Below, piece after piece: positions 8,874-16,984 of a DNA stretch of 64,000 nt. Position 1 is the first letter of the stretch; each line of letters begins with the position of its first letter. Made by a program: the position numbers and the translations under genes. Below the pieces are notes generated by a model. The model was not told the origin of the DNA. It saw only the letters and a list, made by a program, of their open reading frames with translations, and did no database searches. Origin of the DNA: Ectopseudomonas guguanensis (GTDB lineage: Bacteria > Pseudomonadota > Gammaproteobacteria > Pseudomonadales > Pseudomonadaceae); NCBI RefSeq assembly GCF_900104265.1, contig NZ_FNJJ01000008.1, positions 1 through 64,000 on the forward strand, given 5' to 3'.

Positions 8874-9460
8874 GCGTGACCGAATACGCTTTGCAGGTTG
8901 TCCAGCAGCATGTCGACGCTGAGCATGATCAGCAGCATGCCCATTAGGCGTTCCACCGCCATCAACCCGCGATTACCGAGAAACCGCTGCAGGAACGACG
9001 CCTGCAACAGGATGAATGCCGTCGCCGCCCAGGCCAGGATCAGCGCCAGGTAAAGCTCCCAGAGCGGCCCGGTGTGGGTGTTGCGCAGGGTCATCAACAC
9101 CGCCAGGGCCGAAGGCCCTGCCACCGCTGGCGTGGCCAGCGGCACCAGCATCGGCTCGCCATCCGGCACGTCGCCGAGCAGGCCCTGCGGGCTGGGGAAG
9201 ATCAGGCGCATGGCGATGACGAACAGGATGATACCGCCGGCGATAGCGGTTGCCTCGCGTGACAGCCCGAGGCTGGTGAGGAATTTGTCACCAAAGGTGA
9301 GGAACAGCAGCAGCAGGCCGAGGGCGAACAACAGCTCGCGCGCGGCGATCCACAGGCGTCGACGCGGCTCGACGTTCTTCAGCGCGGCGATATAGATGGC
9401 GATGTTGCCGAAGGGGTCGGTGACCAGAAAGATCAGCACGGCGATGCTGAAGATGTCCAT
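8870..9460 (-). CDS. MarC-family inner-membrane protein
   Basis: A 196-residue polytopic protein with about six membrane helices and the MarC/UPF0056 signature: N-terminal LVTDPFGNIAIYIAAL, then IAGGIILFVIAMRLIF and PLATPAVAGPSALAVLM. MarC proteins are membrane proteins without an established substrate; the old link with multiple antibiotic resistance is not supported for the family. It lies upstream of and overlaps the AmpDh2 gene by four bases. The divergent permease gene starts about 230 bases away. Confidence 0.85.
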   Translation of the reverse strand: MDIFSIAVLIFLVTDPFGNIAIYIAALKNVEPRRRLWIAARELLFALGLLLLFLTFGDKFLTSLGLSREATAIAGGIILFVIAMRLIFPSPQGLLGDVPDGEPMLVPLATPAVAGPSALAVLMTLRNTHTGPLWELYLALILAWAATAFILLQASFLQRFLGNRGLMAVERLMGMLLIMLSVDMLLDNLQSVFGHA

Positions 9461-9612
9461 GGGTATCTCCGCTGAAAGGTACGCATAGTCTAGGGCCTGA
9501 CAGGGTCAACTCGCGAGCCGGCGCATGGCTCCGATAGCGGGATTTTCTGCGGTAGCGGATTTTTCATGACCGAAAACGCTGCAGTGTTCATCGAAACGAC
9601 CATTTGGAAAAA

Positions 9613-9620
9613 TGTATACA
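9613..9620. promoter_or_regulatory. Perfect TGTATACA dyad upstream of the purine permease
   Basis: An 8-bp palindrome TGTATACA sits about 70 bases before the permease ATG and 150 bases before the divergent marC start, in an AT-rich patch. It could be an operator for a GntR-like regulator, but the sequence gives no regulator and no second copy, so this is only a candidate. Confidence 0.2.
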
Positions 9621-9689
9621 AAGCAGTAGCCAGGATGATAACAAAATGTCTACAGTGACTGCACAAGAACAACAGCGAGTAGTTTTTCC

Positions 9690-11207
9690 ATGACCTCCAC
9701 CGCTCTGCGCCCCGAGGACGAGAACCTCGGTATTGCTTCCAATCTGCTCTACGGCCTGCAACACGTACTGACCATGTATGGCGGCATCGTTGCCGTGCCC
9801 CTGATCGTCGGCCAGGCGGCCGGCCTGTCACCTGCCGATATCGGCCTGCTGATCGCCGCCTCATTGTTCGTCGGCGGCGCGGCCACCCTGCTGCAGACCA
9901 TCGGCCTGCCCTTCTTCGGCTGTCAGCTACCGCTGGTGCAGGGCGTATCGTTCGCCAGCGTCGCCACCATCGTCGCGATAGTCGGCGCCAACGGTGACGA
10001 AGGCGGGCTACCGGTGGTATTCGGCGCGGTGATAGGCGCTGCGGCGATCGGCCTGCTGATCACCCCGGTATTCTCCAAGATCACCAAGTTCTTCCCGCCG
10101 CTGGTGACCGGTATCGTCATCACCACCATCGGCCTCACCCTGATGCCGGTAGCCGCGCGCTGGGCCATGGGCGGCAACAGCGCAGCGGCCGACTTCGGCA
10201 GCATGGCCAATATCGGCCTGGCCGCCTTCACTCTGGCCACCGTTCTTCTCTTGAGCAAGGTGGGCAGCGCCACCCTCTCGCGCCTGTCCATCCTGCTGGC
10301 AATGGTGATCGGCACCCTGGTCGCCCTGGCGTTCGGCATGGCCGACTTTTCCAGGGTCGGCGAAGGGCCGGTGCTGGCCTTCCCGGCACCGCTGCACTTC
10401 GGCATGCCGGTATTCGAGGTGGCGGCGATCGTCTCGATGCTGATCGTGGTGATGGTGATCCTGGTGGAAACCTCGGCCGACATCCTCGCGGTGGGCGACA
10501 TCATCGAAACCCGGGTCGACTCCAAACGCCTCGGCAATGGCCTGCGCGCCGACATGATCGCCAGCATGGTCGCGCCGCTGTTCGGCTCCTTCACCCAGAG
10601 CGCCTTCGCCCAGAACGTCGGCCTGGTGGCCGTCACCGGGGTCAAGAGCCGCTACGTGGTGGCCACCGGCGGGCTGATTCTGGTCACCCTCGGCCTGCTG
10701 CCGATCATGGGCCGGGTCATCGCCGCGGTGCCCACCTCGGTGCTGGGCGGCGCGGGCATCGTGCTGTTCGGCACGGTCGCGGCCAGCGGTATCCGCACCC
10801 TGGCCAAGGTCGACTACCGCAACAACATGAACCTGGTGATCGTCGCCACCTCGGTCGGCTTCGGCATGATCCCCATCGCCATGCCCAGTTTCTACCACCA
10901 CTTCCCGGCCTGGTTCGAAACCATCTTCCACTCCGGCATCAGCTCCGCGGCGATCATGGCGATCCTGCTCAACCTGCTGTTCAACCATTTCACCGCGGGC
11001 AACTCCGACCAGCAGTCGGTGTTCGTAGCCGGCACCGAGCGCAGCCTGCGCTACCGCGACATCGCCGCCCTGCACGAGGGCGACCATTTCGTTGGCGGCA
11101 AGCTGTACGACGCGCAGGGCAATGAAGTGCCGCTGCAGGACGATGACGACCATGCGCCAAGCCCCCGCAGCAAGTTGTCTGCCGGCAAGGTGGAGGCGGC
11201 GACCTAG
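9690..11207 (+). CDS. NCS2-family nucleobase:cation symporter (xanthine/urate type)
   Basis: A 505-residue permease with about 12–14 membrane helices and NCS2 hallmarks: GLQHVLTMYGG near the N-terminus, VQGVSFA, VILVETSADILAVGD and the transmembrane-10 motif FTQSAFAQNVGLVAVTGVKSR. The family takes up uracil, xanthine or urate with protons or sodium. The SRYVVATGG segment and length favour a xanthine/urate-type member over UraA, but substrate cannot be fixed from sequence alone. Transcribed alone; it converges on dgcP with 18 bases between stops. Confidence 0.85.
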   Translation: MTSTALRPEDENLGIASNLLYGLQHVLTMYGGIVAVPLIVGQAAGLSPADIGLLIAASLFVGGAATLLQTIGLPFFGCQLPLVQGVSFASVATIVAIVGANGDEGGLPVVFGAVIGAAAIGLLITPVFSKITKFFPPLVTGIVITTIGLTLMPVAARWAMGGNSAAADFGSMANIGLAAFTLATVLLLSKVGSATLSRLSILLAMVIGTLVALAFGMADFSRVGEGPVLAFPAPLHFGMPVFEVAAIVSMLIVVMVILVETSADILAVGDIIETRVDSKRLGNGLRADMIASMVAPLFGSFTQSAFAQNVGLVAVTGVKSRYVVATGGLILVTLGLLPIMGRVIAAVPTSVLGGAGIVLFGTVAASGIRTLAKVDYRNNMNLVIVATSVGFGMIPIAMPSFYHHFPAWFETIFHSGISSAAIMAILLNLLFNHFTAGNSDQQSVFVAGTERSLRYRDIAALHEGDHFVGGKLYDAQGNEVPLQDDDDHAPSPRSKLSAGKVEAAT

Positions 11208-11225
11208 CCTGGCCGCGCCTTGCGG

Positions 11226-13061
11226 TCAGGCCTGTTCGACACGATTACGCCCGGCACCCTTGGCGCGATACAGGGCCTGGTCGGCACGCTCGAAGGTGAC
11301 CTCGGTGGCCTCGCCATTGCGAAATTCCGCGATGCCGGCGGACAGGGTGATGGTCACCGGCTCGCCCTTGAAGTGGAACGGACAGGCCTCGACCGCGGCA
11401 CGCAGGGTTTCCAGCAACTGCACGCCACCTTCCAGCGGCGTTGCCGGAATCAGCAGAACGAATTCCTCGCCACCGAAGCGGGCGATGAAATCGGTCTTGC
11501 GCAGGCGCTTGTGCAGTTCGCCGGCGATGATCTTCAGCACCCGGTCGCCTGCCAGGTGGCCGTAGCCATCATTGATGCGCTTGAAGTGGTCGATATCCAG
11601 CACAGCCATCAGCAACTGGCCGCCGTAACGCTGGCGGCGAGCGACTTCCAGGTCCAGGCGCTCGCTCCAGGCGGCGCGGTTGGGCAGGCCGGTGAGGGGG
11701 TCGAGCAGGGATTTCTGCCGCTGCTCCTCGATATGCTGGCGAAACTGCTGCGCCTCGCGCTCCATTTCGGCAACACGCTTGACCAGGCCCTGCAGGCGCT
11801 CGGCCACGTCGTCTTCATTGCTGTCGCGCTGGCGCTGGTGGGCGCTGACGCTCTGCAACAAGCCCTCCAGGCGTTGCTCCAGGGCCTGCTTGAGCGCCTC
11901 CAGATCGGCCGCTTCCTGCACGCTGCTCTGCAGGTCGCTGACCTGATCGCGCAATTGCTGGTTGAAGCTGCGCGTGCTCTCCACCGACGCGGTGTAGCCC
12001 TCGTGCGCCTCGCTGAGGGTGTCGATGAAGGCGGCCAGACGCTCGTTGAGCTGCTTGAGATAGCCGGCAAATTCGCGCTGGCCACTGTCGGTGACCGCCA
12101 GTACCAGCACAGCCAGATCATCCAGCACCGGTACCAGTTCGTACCAGTTGAGGTTGCCCTCCAGACGCTGGCGCAGCGCATCGCCCTGCGGCTGATGACG
12201 TGCCGGCAGCTCCAGCTCGTCGAGCAGGCTGCGCAGGCTGTTGGCGATATGCGGAGCCACGGCACTGTAGCCCGGCTCGCTGCTGGGCAGGGAAAACGGG
12301 CTGTCGCCGGCATGCTTCTGGGGTACCAGGCCAGGGGGTAGCGGCAGGCTGTCGAGCAGGGCCGCGGCGTCACTGGCCTGACGCTGCGCGCTTGGCGCTG
12401 CAGCGACAGCCTGTGCCTGGCTCGCAGGTGCGGCGACCGCCGGCGCCTGCGCTGCGCTCTCGGTGCCAGCTGCAGATTCAGGCTCGGAAACAGGTTCCGT
12501 TGGCGCAGGGCTGGGGCTTGCCGCCTCTTCGCTGCTTTCGCCACGCGAGCCGAACAGGCGTTGCAGCAGGCCAGGCTGCTCCTGCACCGGCGTTTGCAGA
12601 ACGGTCAGCGCCTGCCCCTGCAGGTTGCTCAGCTGGCTGAGCAGCGCGGGCAGCAGGTACTGGTGGCTGGTGGCATCCTGCAGCTGCTTGCCGAGTGACT
12701 TGAGCGCCTTGCGCACCTCACGCGGCGGCTGCAGGCGTTGCAGCTGTTCGATCAGGCCGGCCAGTGCCGTGGCGGCCTCGCCGGCACGCTGCTGGCGGCG
12801 CTGCTCGGAATCCAGTACGGCCTTTTCCAGGCGCGGAATGAGGCCACCCAGGGCGGCGTCCATGTCGTCGCGGCGCAGGATTTCGCGCATCTCCTGCATG
12901 CACTGATCGACCGCCTTGTCGGCGCCCTCGGCGGCCAGGCTGCTGCGTACCAGGCCGCGGCGCAGCAGGTCGAGGCGCGACTCCCAGCGACGCTCTAGCT
13001 TTTCCTGTTGCTCCAGGCTGCTCAGGTATTTGTCTTTCCAGCGTTGCGCGTCGTCGCTCAT
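11226..13061 (-). CDS. dgcP: Diguanylate cyclase DgcP
   Basis: A 611-residue cytoplasmic protein with no membrane segment. A long N-terminal region (1–450), helical and interrupted by an Ala/Pro/Ser/Glu-rich linker (about 170–240), precedes a C-terminal GGDEF domain. The active site is intact (GGEEF at 530–534) and an inhibitory I-site RKTD (521–524) stands exactly five residues upstream, so product feedback is expected. It makes cyclic-di-GMP. Architecture and position next to the EEP-family gene and dsbA match DgcP of P. aeruginosa (PA5487 by memory), a polar, FimV-linked cyclase. Confidence 0.88.
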   Translation of the reverse strand: MSDDAQRWKDKYLSSLEQQEKLERRWESRLDLLRRGLVRSSLAAEGADKAVDQCMQEMREILRRDDMDAALGGLIPRLEKAVLDSEQRRQQRAGEAATALAGLIEQLQRLQPPREVRKALKSLGKQLQDATSHQYLLPALLSQLSNLQGQALTVLQTPVQEQPGLLQRLFGSRGESSEEAASPSPAPTEPVSEPESAAGTESAAQAPAVAAPASQAQAVAAAPSAQRQASDAAALLDSLPLPPGLVPQKHAGDSPFSLPSSEPGYSAVAPHIANSLRSLLDELELPARHQPQGDALRQRLEGNLNWYELVPVLDDLAVLVLAVTDSGQREFAGYLKQLNERLAAFIDTLSEAHEGYTASVESTRSFNQQLRDQVSDLQSSVQEAADLEALKQALEQRLEGLLQSVSAHQRQRDSNEDDVAERLQGLVKRVAEMEREAQQFRQHIEEQRQKSLLDPLTGLPNRAAWSERLDLEVARRQRYGGQLLMAVLDIDHFKRINDGYGHLAGDRVLKIIAGELHKRLRKTDFIARFGGEEFVLLIPATPLEGGVQLLETLRAAVEACPFHFKGEPVTITLSAGIAEFRNGEATEVTFERADQALYRAKGAGRNRVEQA

Positions 13062-13066
13062 GCGGC

Positions 13067-13939
13067 TTACTCGGGAGATGGCGTCTTCAGCATAGGCATT
13101 TGCGCGCCATTCTGTGCTTCCGGCAAGCGGATTTCCACGGCTACGGGGAGGTGATCGGAAATCGGCTGGCTGAGGACGTCGACACGCCCCAGTTCGAGCT
13201 CCGAGCTGAGCAGGATATGGTCGAGACAGCGCTGCGGGCGCCAGCTGGGGAAGGTCGCCTCGACCTGCGGGGCGAGCAGGCCGAGATCGCGCAACGGCGA
13301 GTTTTCCAGCAGGTCGACGGCATGGGTGTTCATGTCGCCCATCAGCACCAGATGGCGAAACTCGCTGACCCGCTCACGGATGTAGGCCAGTTGCCGAGTG
13401 CGGGTGCGAGCGCCCAGGGCCAGGTGCATCATCACCACACCCAGCGCATGCTCGCCCTCGCCCAGCCGCAGAACGATCGCCCCGCGTCCGGGCGGCCCGG
13501 GCAGCGGATGGTCCTCCAGCAGGGTCGGGCGCAGGCGGCTGAGTACGCCGTTGCTGTGCTGGGCGAAGCGCCCGAGATTGCGATTGAGCTGCTGATACCA
13601 GTAGGGAAAGGCGCCCAGCTGGGCCAGGTACTCGACCTGATTGACGTAGCCCGAGCGCAGGCTGCCGCCATCGACCTCCTGCAACGCCACCAGGTCGAAG
13701 TCGGCGAGCAGATCACCGATGCGCTGCAGGTTGCCGGTACGCCCGGCATGTGGCAGCAGGTGCTGCCAGCTGCGCGTCAGGTAGTGGTGATAACGCTGGG
13801 TATTGATGCCGACCTGAACGTTGAAGCTGAGCAGACGCAGGAGGCCGTCGGCTGGCCAGTCGACCTGTGGCGAGCACTGTGGGTTGACCTGTGGATCACA
13901 CAGGCCAACGGCACGGGTCTTTCGCCAGCGGCGCAGCAT
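13067..13939 (-). CDS. Endonuclease/exonuclease/phosphatase-family protein
   Basis: A 290-residue EEP-fold protein. Family motifs in order: LLSFNVQVG (Asn metal/substrate site), [11 protein letters not shown] (metal-binding Glu), [21 protein letters not shown] and the C-terminal ISDHLPV (catalytic Asp-His). Members hydrolyse phosphodiester bonds in DNA, RNA, lipids or small molecules, and substrate cannot be told from sequence. It ends 5 bases before dgcP starts, so the two are probably cotranscribed, and dsbA lies 18 bases upstream. There is no signal peptide, so a cytoplasmic place is inferred. Confidence 0.8.
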   Translation of the reverse strand: MLRRWRKTRAVGLCDPQVNPQCSPQVDWPADGLLRLLSFNVQVGINTQRYHHYLTRSWQHLLPHAGRTGNLQRIGDLLADFDLVALQEVDGGSLRSGYVNQVEYLAQLGAFPYWYQQLNRNLGRFAQHSNGVLSRLRPTLLEDHPLPGPPGRGAIVLRLGEGEHALGVVMMHLALGARTRTRQLAYIRERVSEFRHLVLMGDMNTHAVDLLENSPLRDLGLLAPQVEATFPSWRPQRCLDHILLSSELELGRVDVLSQPISDHLPVAVEIRLPEAQNGAQMPMLKTPSPE

Positions 13940-13957
13940 GCCTTGCTGTGCGGCCGC

Positions 13958-14584
13958 TTACAGCGCGGCGCGTTCCTTGGCGATCAGGTGGTCCGCCACT
14001 TCGAGGGTCTGCTGCGGGCCACCGGCCGAACCCAGGTCGAAACGATACTTGCCGCCGACGATCATCACCGGTACGCCGGTGATCTGGTAAGCCATGGCCA
14101 GTTTCTTGGCCTTCTCCATCTGGCCCTTGACGGCGAAGGAGTTGAAAGTCTTGAGGAAGGCGTCGCGGTCCACGCCCTGGGTGGCGACGAAGTCGGCGAA
14201 CTCTTCAGCCGAGGCCAGTTTCTTCTTCTCCTGGTGGATGGCGTTGAACACGGCGTCATGCACCTTGTGCTCGACCTTCATCATTTCCAGGGTGATGAAC
14301 GCCTGGCCATGCACGTTCCAGATACCACCGAACAGCGCCGGGACACGAACGAAGTTGACGTCATCCGGCAGCTTCTCGACCCAGGGGTTGAGCGTCGCCT
14401 CGAACTGATAGCAGTGCGGGCAGCCATACCAGAACAGTTCCACCACCTCGACCTTGCCAGGCTTGGACACCGGCACCGGGCTCTTCAGCTCGACGTACTG
14501 CTGGCCAGCCACCGGCTCGGCGTGAGCGGTGATACCGAACAGACTGCTGATCGCCAGAGCGGCGCCGAGAATCAGGTTACGCAT
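13958..14584 (-). CDS. dsbA: Thiol:disulfide interchange protein DsbA
   Basis: A 208-residue periplasmic thioredoxin-fold oxidase. Signal peptide cleaved after AHA near residue 22; active site CPHC at Cys55–Cys58; cis-Pro loop TGVPVMI; helical insertion between. It introduces disulfides into exported proteins and is reoxidised by DsbB. The ATG at 14584 is chosen because it gives a clean signal peptide; the frame opens 8 codons earlier. It sits next to the periplasmic c-type cytochromes c4 and c5, whose maturation also depends on thiol chemistry. Confidence 0.95.
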   Translation of the reverse strand: MRNLILGAALAISSLFGITAHAEPVAGQQYVELKSPVPVSKPGKVEVVELFWYGCPHCYQFEATLNPWVEKLPDDVNFVRVPALFGGIWNVHGQAFITLEMMKVEHKVHDAVFNAIHQEKKKLASAEEFADFVATQGVDRDAFLKTFNSFAVKGQMEKAKKLAMAYQITGVPVMIVGGKYRFDLGSAGGPQQTLEVADHLIAKERAAL

Positions 14585-14684
14585 GGGGTACTCCTTGGTA
14601 GTAGGCATCGCCTCGTGGCGAATCGCTAGTAAGACCGGGCGAGACGAGGCAGGTTCCGGCCATTGTAGCCGCGGCGCAAATGAA

Positions 14685-14708
14685 AAAGGGTGGCCTCGGC
14701 CACCCTTT
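14685..14708 (-). terminator. Intrinsic terminator after cytochrome c4
   Basis: An 11-bp perfect inverted repeat (AAAGGGTGGCC, 14685–14695 and 14698–14708) is followed on the minus strand by a T run. It lies 40 bases past the cytochrome c4 stop and separates it from dsbA. Confidence 0.85.
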
Positions 14709-14747
14709 GTCTTACCAACTGCAACAGTGGTCGCCTGCGACAGCTTC

Positions 14748-15353
14748 TCAGTGCAGACCCTGGATGAAGCTGGAAACGGCTTCGATATCCTTGTTGCTCA
14801 GCTTGGCGGCGATGGAGCGCATGATCATCGCATCGCCGTCGTTGGTGCGGTTGCCTTCGCGGAAATCGGTCAGCTGCTTGGCCACGTACTGGGCGTGCTG
14901 GCCACCCAGTTTGGGGAAGCCTGCAGCAGCCAGGCCGGCGCCGTCGGGGGAATGGCAACCGGTGCAGGCCGGCATGCCTTCTTCCAGCTTGCCGCCGCGG
15001 AACAGCGCTTCACCGCGCTCGACCAGCTTGGGATCGGCAGCGCCGACGCTCATCTTCTGGCTGGCGAAGTAGGCGGCGATATCGGCCATGTCCTGGTCGC
15101 TGAGGTTGTCCAGCATGCCGGTCATCTCGACCACCGGACGCACACCGGACTTGATGTCGTGCAGCTGCTTAAGCAAGTAACGCTCGCCCTGACCGGCCAG
15201 CTTGGGGAAGTTTGGCGCAGGACTGTTGCCATCGACACCATGGCAGGCGCCACAGACAGCGACTTTGCCCTGACCGGCTTCGGCATCGCCAGCAGCCTGA
15301 GCCACGCCGGTGAGGCCCAGGGTCAACAGCAGACTCACGAGTACTTTGTTCAT
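14748..15353 (-). CDS. cc4: Dihaem cytochrome c4
   Basis: A 201-residue periplasmic cytochrome. Signal peptide ends near AQA (residue 20). Two class I haem c domains in tandem, CGACH at 34–38 and CTGCH at 130–134, each with a later Met ligand. Cytochrome c4 carries electrons from the bc1 complex to terminal oxidases such as cbb3. It lies between cytochrome c5 (upstream) and dsbA, and has its own terminator. Confidence 0.95.
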   Translation of the reverse strand: MNKVLVSLLLTLGLTGVAQAAGDAEAGQGKVAVCGACHGVDGNSPAPNFPKLAGQGERYLLKQLHDIKSGVRPVVEMTGMLDNLSDQDMADIAAYFASQKMSVGAADPKLVERGEALFRGGKLEEGMPACTGCHSPDGAGLAAAGFPKLGGQHAQYVAKQLTDFREGNRTNDGDAMIMRSIAAKLSNKDIEAVSSFIQGLH

Positions 15354-15403
15354 CAGCTAATCCAATTACGGCTAAGAGAGAAAGGGTTATCGGCCGGGCT
15401 TAC

Positions 15404-15694
15404 TCATTCGGTCATCAACTTGATGACCGCCTGGTAATCTTCGGCCGTGCAATCCATGCACAGGCCGCGCGGCGGCATGGCGTTCAAACCATTGGTGACG
15501 CTTTGCACCAGCGTATCCATGCCCTTGGCCAGGCGGGGCTCCCATGCGGCCTTGTCGCCCTTCTGGGGCGCCGTGGGAATCTGGCCGTTGTGGCATACGC
15601 CACAGGCGCGGTCATACACAGCTTGCGGATCCTGAGCAGCATAGCCATGGCAGGACAGCGTCATGACGGCAGCTGCAAGCAGCATTTTCTTCAT
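15404..15694 (-). CDS. Cytochrome c5-family monohaem protein
   Basis: A 96-residue periplasmic cytochrome: signal peptide ending near GYA (residue 19), haem site CGVCH at 31–35, axial Met in NAMPPRG, and a second pair of cysteines (Cys79 and Cys82, GLCMDC) that forms the conserved c5 disulfide. The ATG at 15694 gives the correct short signal peptide; the frame opens 33 codons earlier but that segment looks non-coding. It is 50 bases upstream of cytochrome c4 in the same direction, so both probably form one respiratory operon. Confidence 0.9.
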   Translation of the reverse strand: MKKMLLAAAVMTLSCHGYAAQDPQAVYDRACGVCHNGQIPTAPQKGDKAAWEPRLAKGMDTLVQSVTNGLNAMPPRGLCMDCTAEDYQAVIKLMTE

Positions 15695-15807
15695 CAGATC
15701 AACCTCATCAGGGTGGGAAGCGGCCTGCTTTCTAACGAGCAGAGATCTCATCGCTCCCGGCAATCGGGTTCCTGCGGGTGGGACAAAGCGCACACAAAAT
15801 CTGCGGC

Positions 15808-15817
15808 ATTATATACT
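15808..15817. promoter_or_regulatory. Overlapping divergent -10 elements between cytochrome c5 and engB
   Basis: The sequence ATTATATACT holds a TATAAT on the minus strand (15808–15813) and a TATACT on the plus strand (15812–15817). Both point to the flanking genes and the spacer has no other strong -10. The -35 boxes are weak. Inference from sequence only. Confidence 0.4.
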
Positions 15818-15935
15818 GGCGACGCTGAAACGGAAACGACGCCGCTTGCCACGCCACCTGGCGCGCAGCAGGTGCGCGGAAATGTCGCAAGTCCTCCAAC
15901 GCCTGAATCGTTCGAGGCAACCACCGGAAACCTCC

Positions 15936-16583
15936 ATGCTCCCGAAGAATCCCATCATCGGTCTGTGCCAGCAGGCCAGCTTCCTCATCAGTGCCGCCAA
16001 GGTCGACCAGTGCCCCGAGGACAGCGGGCTGGAAGTTGCCTTCGCCGGTCGCTCAAACGCCGGCAAGTCGAGCGCGCTGAATACCCTGACCCATGCCAGC
16101 CTGGCGCGCACCTCGAAGACACCGGGGCGTACGCAGCTGCTCAATTTCTTCCGCCTGGATGACGAGCGCCGCCTGGTCGACCTGCCCGGCTACGGCTACG
16201 CCAAGGTGCCGATCCCGCTCAAGCAGCACTGGCAGAAACATCTGGAAGCCTATCTGGGCAGCCGCGAGAGCCTGTGCGGCCTGGTGCTGATGATGGATAT
16301 CCGTCACCCGCTGACCGAGTTCGACCAGATGATGCTGGACTGGTCGGTCGCCAGCGGCATGCCGCTGCACATCCTGCTGACCAAGGCCGACAAGCTGGCC
16401 TTCGGCGCGGCGAAGAACGCGCTGCTCAAGGTGCGCCAGGACATTCGCAAGCAGTGGGGCGAAGGCATCAGCATCCAGCTGTTCTCGGCGCCCAAGCGCA
16501 TGGGCGTGGAAGAAGCGCAGATGGTGCTGGCCGGTTGGCTGGATCTGTTGCCGGAAGAGGACGAGGAAAGCGCTGAGGCCTGA
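15936..16583 (+). CDS. engB: Ribosome-biogenesis GTPase EngB (YihA/YsxC)
   Basis: A 215-residue GTPase. G1 P-loop GRSNAGKSS at 38–46, G2 Thr in SKTPGRTQ, G3 DLPGYGYA and G4 LTKAD are all visible. EngB acts in late assembly of the 50S subunit. The ATG at 15936 gives the usual N-terminus; an in-frame ATG 18 codons upstream is possible but extends beyond the family. A palindrome plus T tract at 16691–16715 lies downstream, and then ErsA and polA on the other strand, the standard engB–sRNA–polA arrangement. Confidence 0.95.
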   Translation: MLPKNPIIGLCQQASFLISAAKVDQCPEDSGLEVAFAGRSNAGKSSALNTLTHASLARTSKTPGRTQLLNFFRLDDERRLVDLPGYGYAKVPIPLKQHWQKHLEAYLGSRESLCGLVLMMDIRHPLTEFDQMMLDWSVASGMPLHILLTKADKLAFGAAKNALLKVRQDIRKQWGEGISIQLFSAPKRMGVEEAQMVLAGWLDLLPEEDEESAEA

Positions 16584-16584
16584 A

Positions 16585-16605
16585 GTAGGGTGCGCTGTGC
16601 GCACC
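16585..16605. repeat. GTAGGGTGCGC-family dyad repeat
   Basis: A 21-bp imperfect palindrome (GTAGGGTGCGC … GTGCGCACC) directly after the engB stop. The same element occurs near 21245, 32953, 39747 and 43867, always between genes. Confidence 0.7.
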
Positions 16606-16658
16606 GAGACCGTAGGGAGTATCCGGTGCCCACTACGGAACAGCAGGAGCAAGCCCCA

Positions 16659-16682
16659 CCCTCTCCCGCAAGCGGGAGAGGG
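16659..16682. repeat. CCCTCTCCCGC hairpin
   Basis: A perfect 11-bp inverted repeat with a 2-base AA centre between engB and ErsA. It has no T tract, so it looks like a dispersed intergenic palindrome and not a terminator. Confidence 0.65.
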
Positions 16683-16690
16683 TCATCAGA

Positions 16691-16715
16691 ATGCCGCTAG
16701 CGGCAGCTTTTTTTT
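16691..16715 (+). terminator. Intrinsic terminator of engB
   Basis: The palindrome TGCCGCTAGCGGCA is followed by AGC and eight T on the plus strand, a compact Rho-independent terminator about 110 bases after the engB stop. It abuts the 3' end of the convergent sRNA gene. Confidence 0.75.
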
Positions 16716-16718
16716 GGG

Positions 16719-16849
16719 CAAAAAAAACCCCGAGCTTCGTATGGGGAGGGAGAAGTTCGGGGTTCAAGGTCTGAACCGCTAGGGCGGGGTTCAGATGTCT
16801 GCCAACACTTAACACAACAAAGGAGCATTGAAGGGCTTAACGGCCATTC
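16719..16849 (-). ncRNA. ersA: Small regulatory RNA ErsA
   Basis: Three facts support a ~130-nt RNA on the minus strand between convergent engB and polA. An AlgU (sigma-22) promoter lies upstream (16856–16883). A terminator closes it: stem 16728–16738 / 16752–16762 (CCCCGAACTTC-type) followed by eight T. The terminator loop holds the C/U-rich single-stranded stretch TCCCTCCCC, typical of an Hfq-sRNA seed. ErsA of P. aeruginosa occupies the same engB–polA interval (where enterobacteria have Spot 42), is 132 nt long and needs AlgU. It regulates algC and oprD there; targets here are inferred. Confidence 0.85.
16728..16762 (-). terminator. Terminator and seed loop of ErsA
   Basis: An 11-bp stem with one mismatch encloses a 13-base loop containing TCCCTCCCC and is followed by T8 on the minus strand. 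The loop is the probable base-pairing region of the sRNA. Confidence 0.8.
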
Positions 16850-16855
16850 ATGAAC

Positions 16856-16883
16856 TCTGACCGGGCGGGTTTGCGGAAAGTTC
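16856..16883 (-). promoter_or_regulatory. AlgU (sigma-22/RpoE-like) promoter of ErsA
   Basis: On the minus strand GAACTT (16878–16883) and TCAGA (16856–16860) are separated by 17 bases, matching the GAACTT-N16/17-TCnnA consensus of AlgU. Transcription would begin near 16849, giving a ~130-nt RNA to the terminator. Confidence 0.75.
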
Positions 16884-16984
16884 ATCGCTGTCTTAAAAAC
16901 CATTTGCAATAAGAAAACGCCTTTTGATGCCCCGGAACCCCAAAGCCAGAGCGGCCGCGGCCTTGCGCCGCGGCGCTGGCTCAC

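Noticed and set aside
16697..16984. 95-codon minus-strand frame between polA and engB
   Set aside because: It covers the ErsA promoter and terminator and has no Shine-Dalgarno; the RNA gene explains the region.
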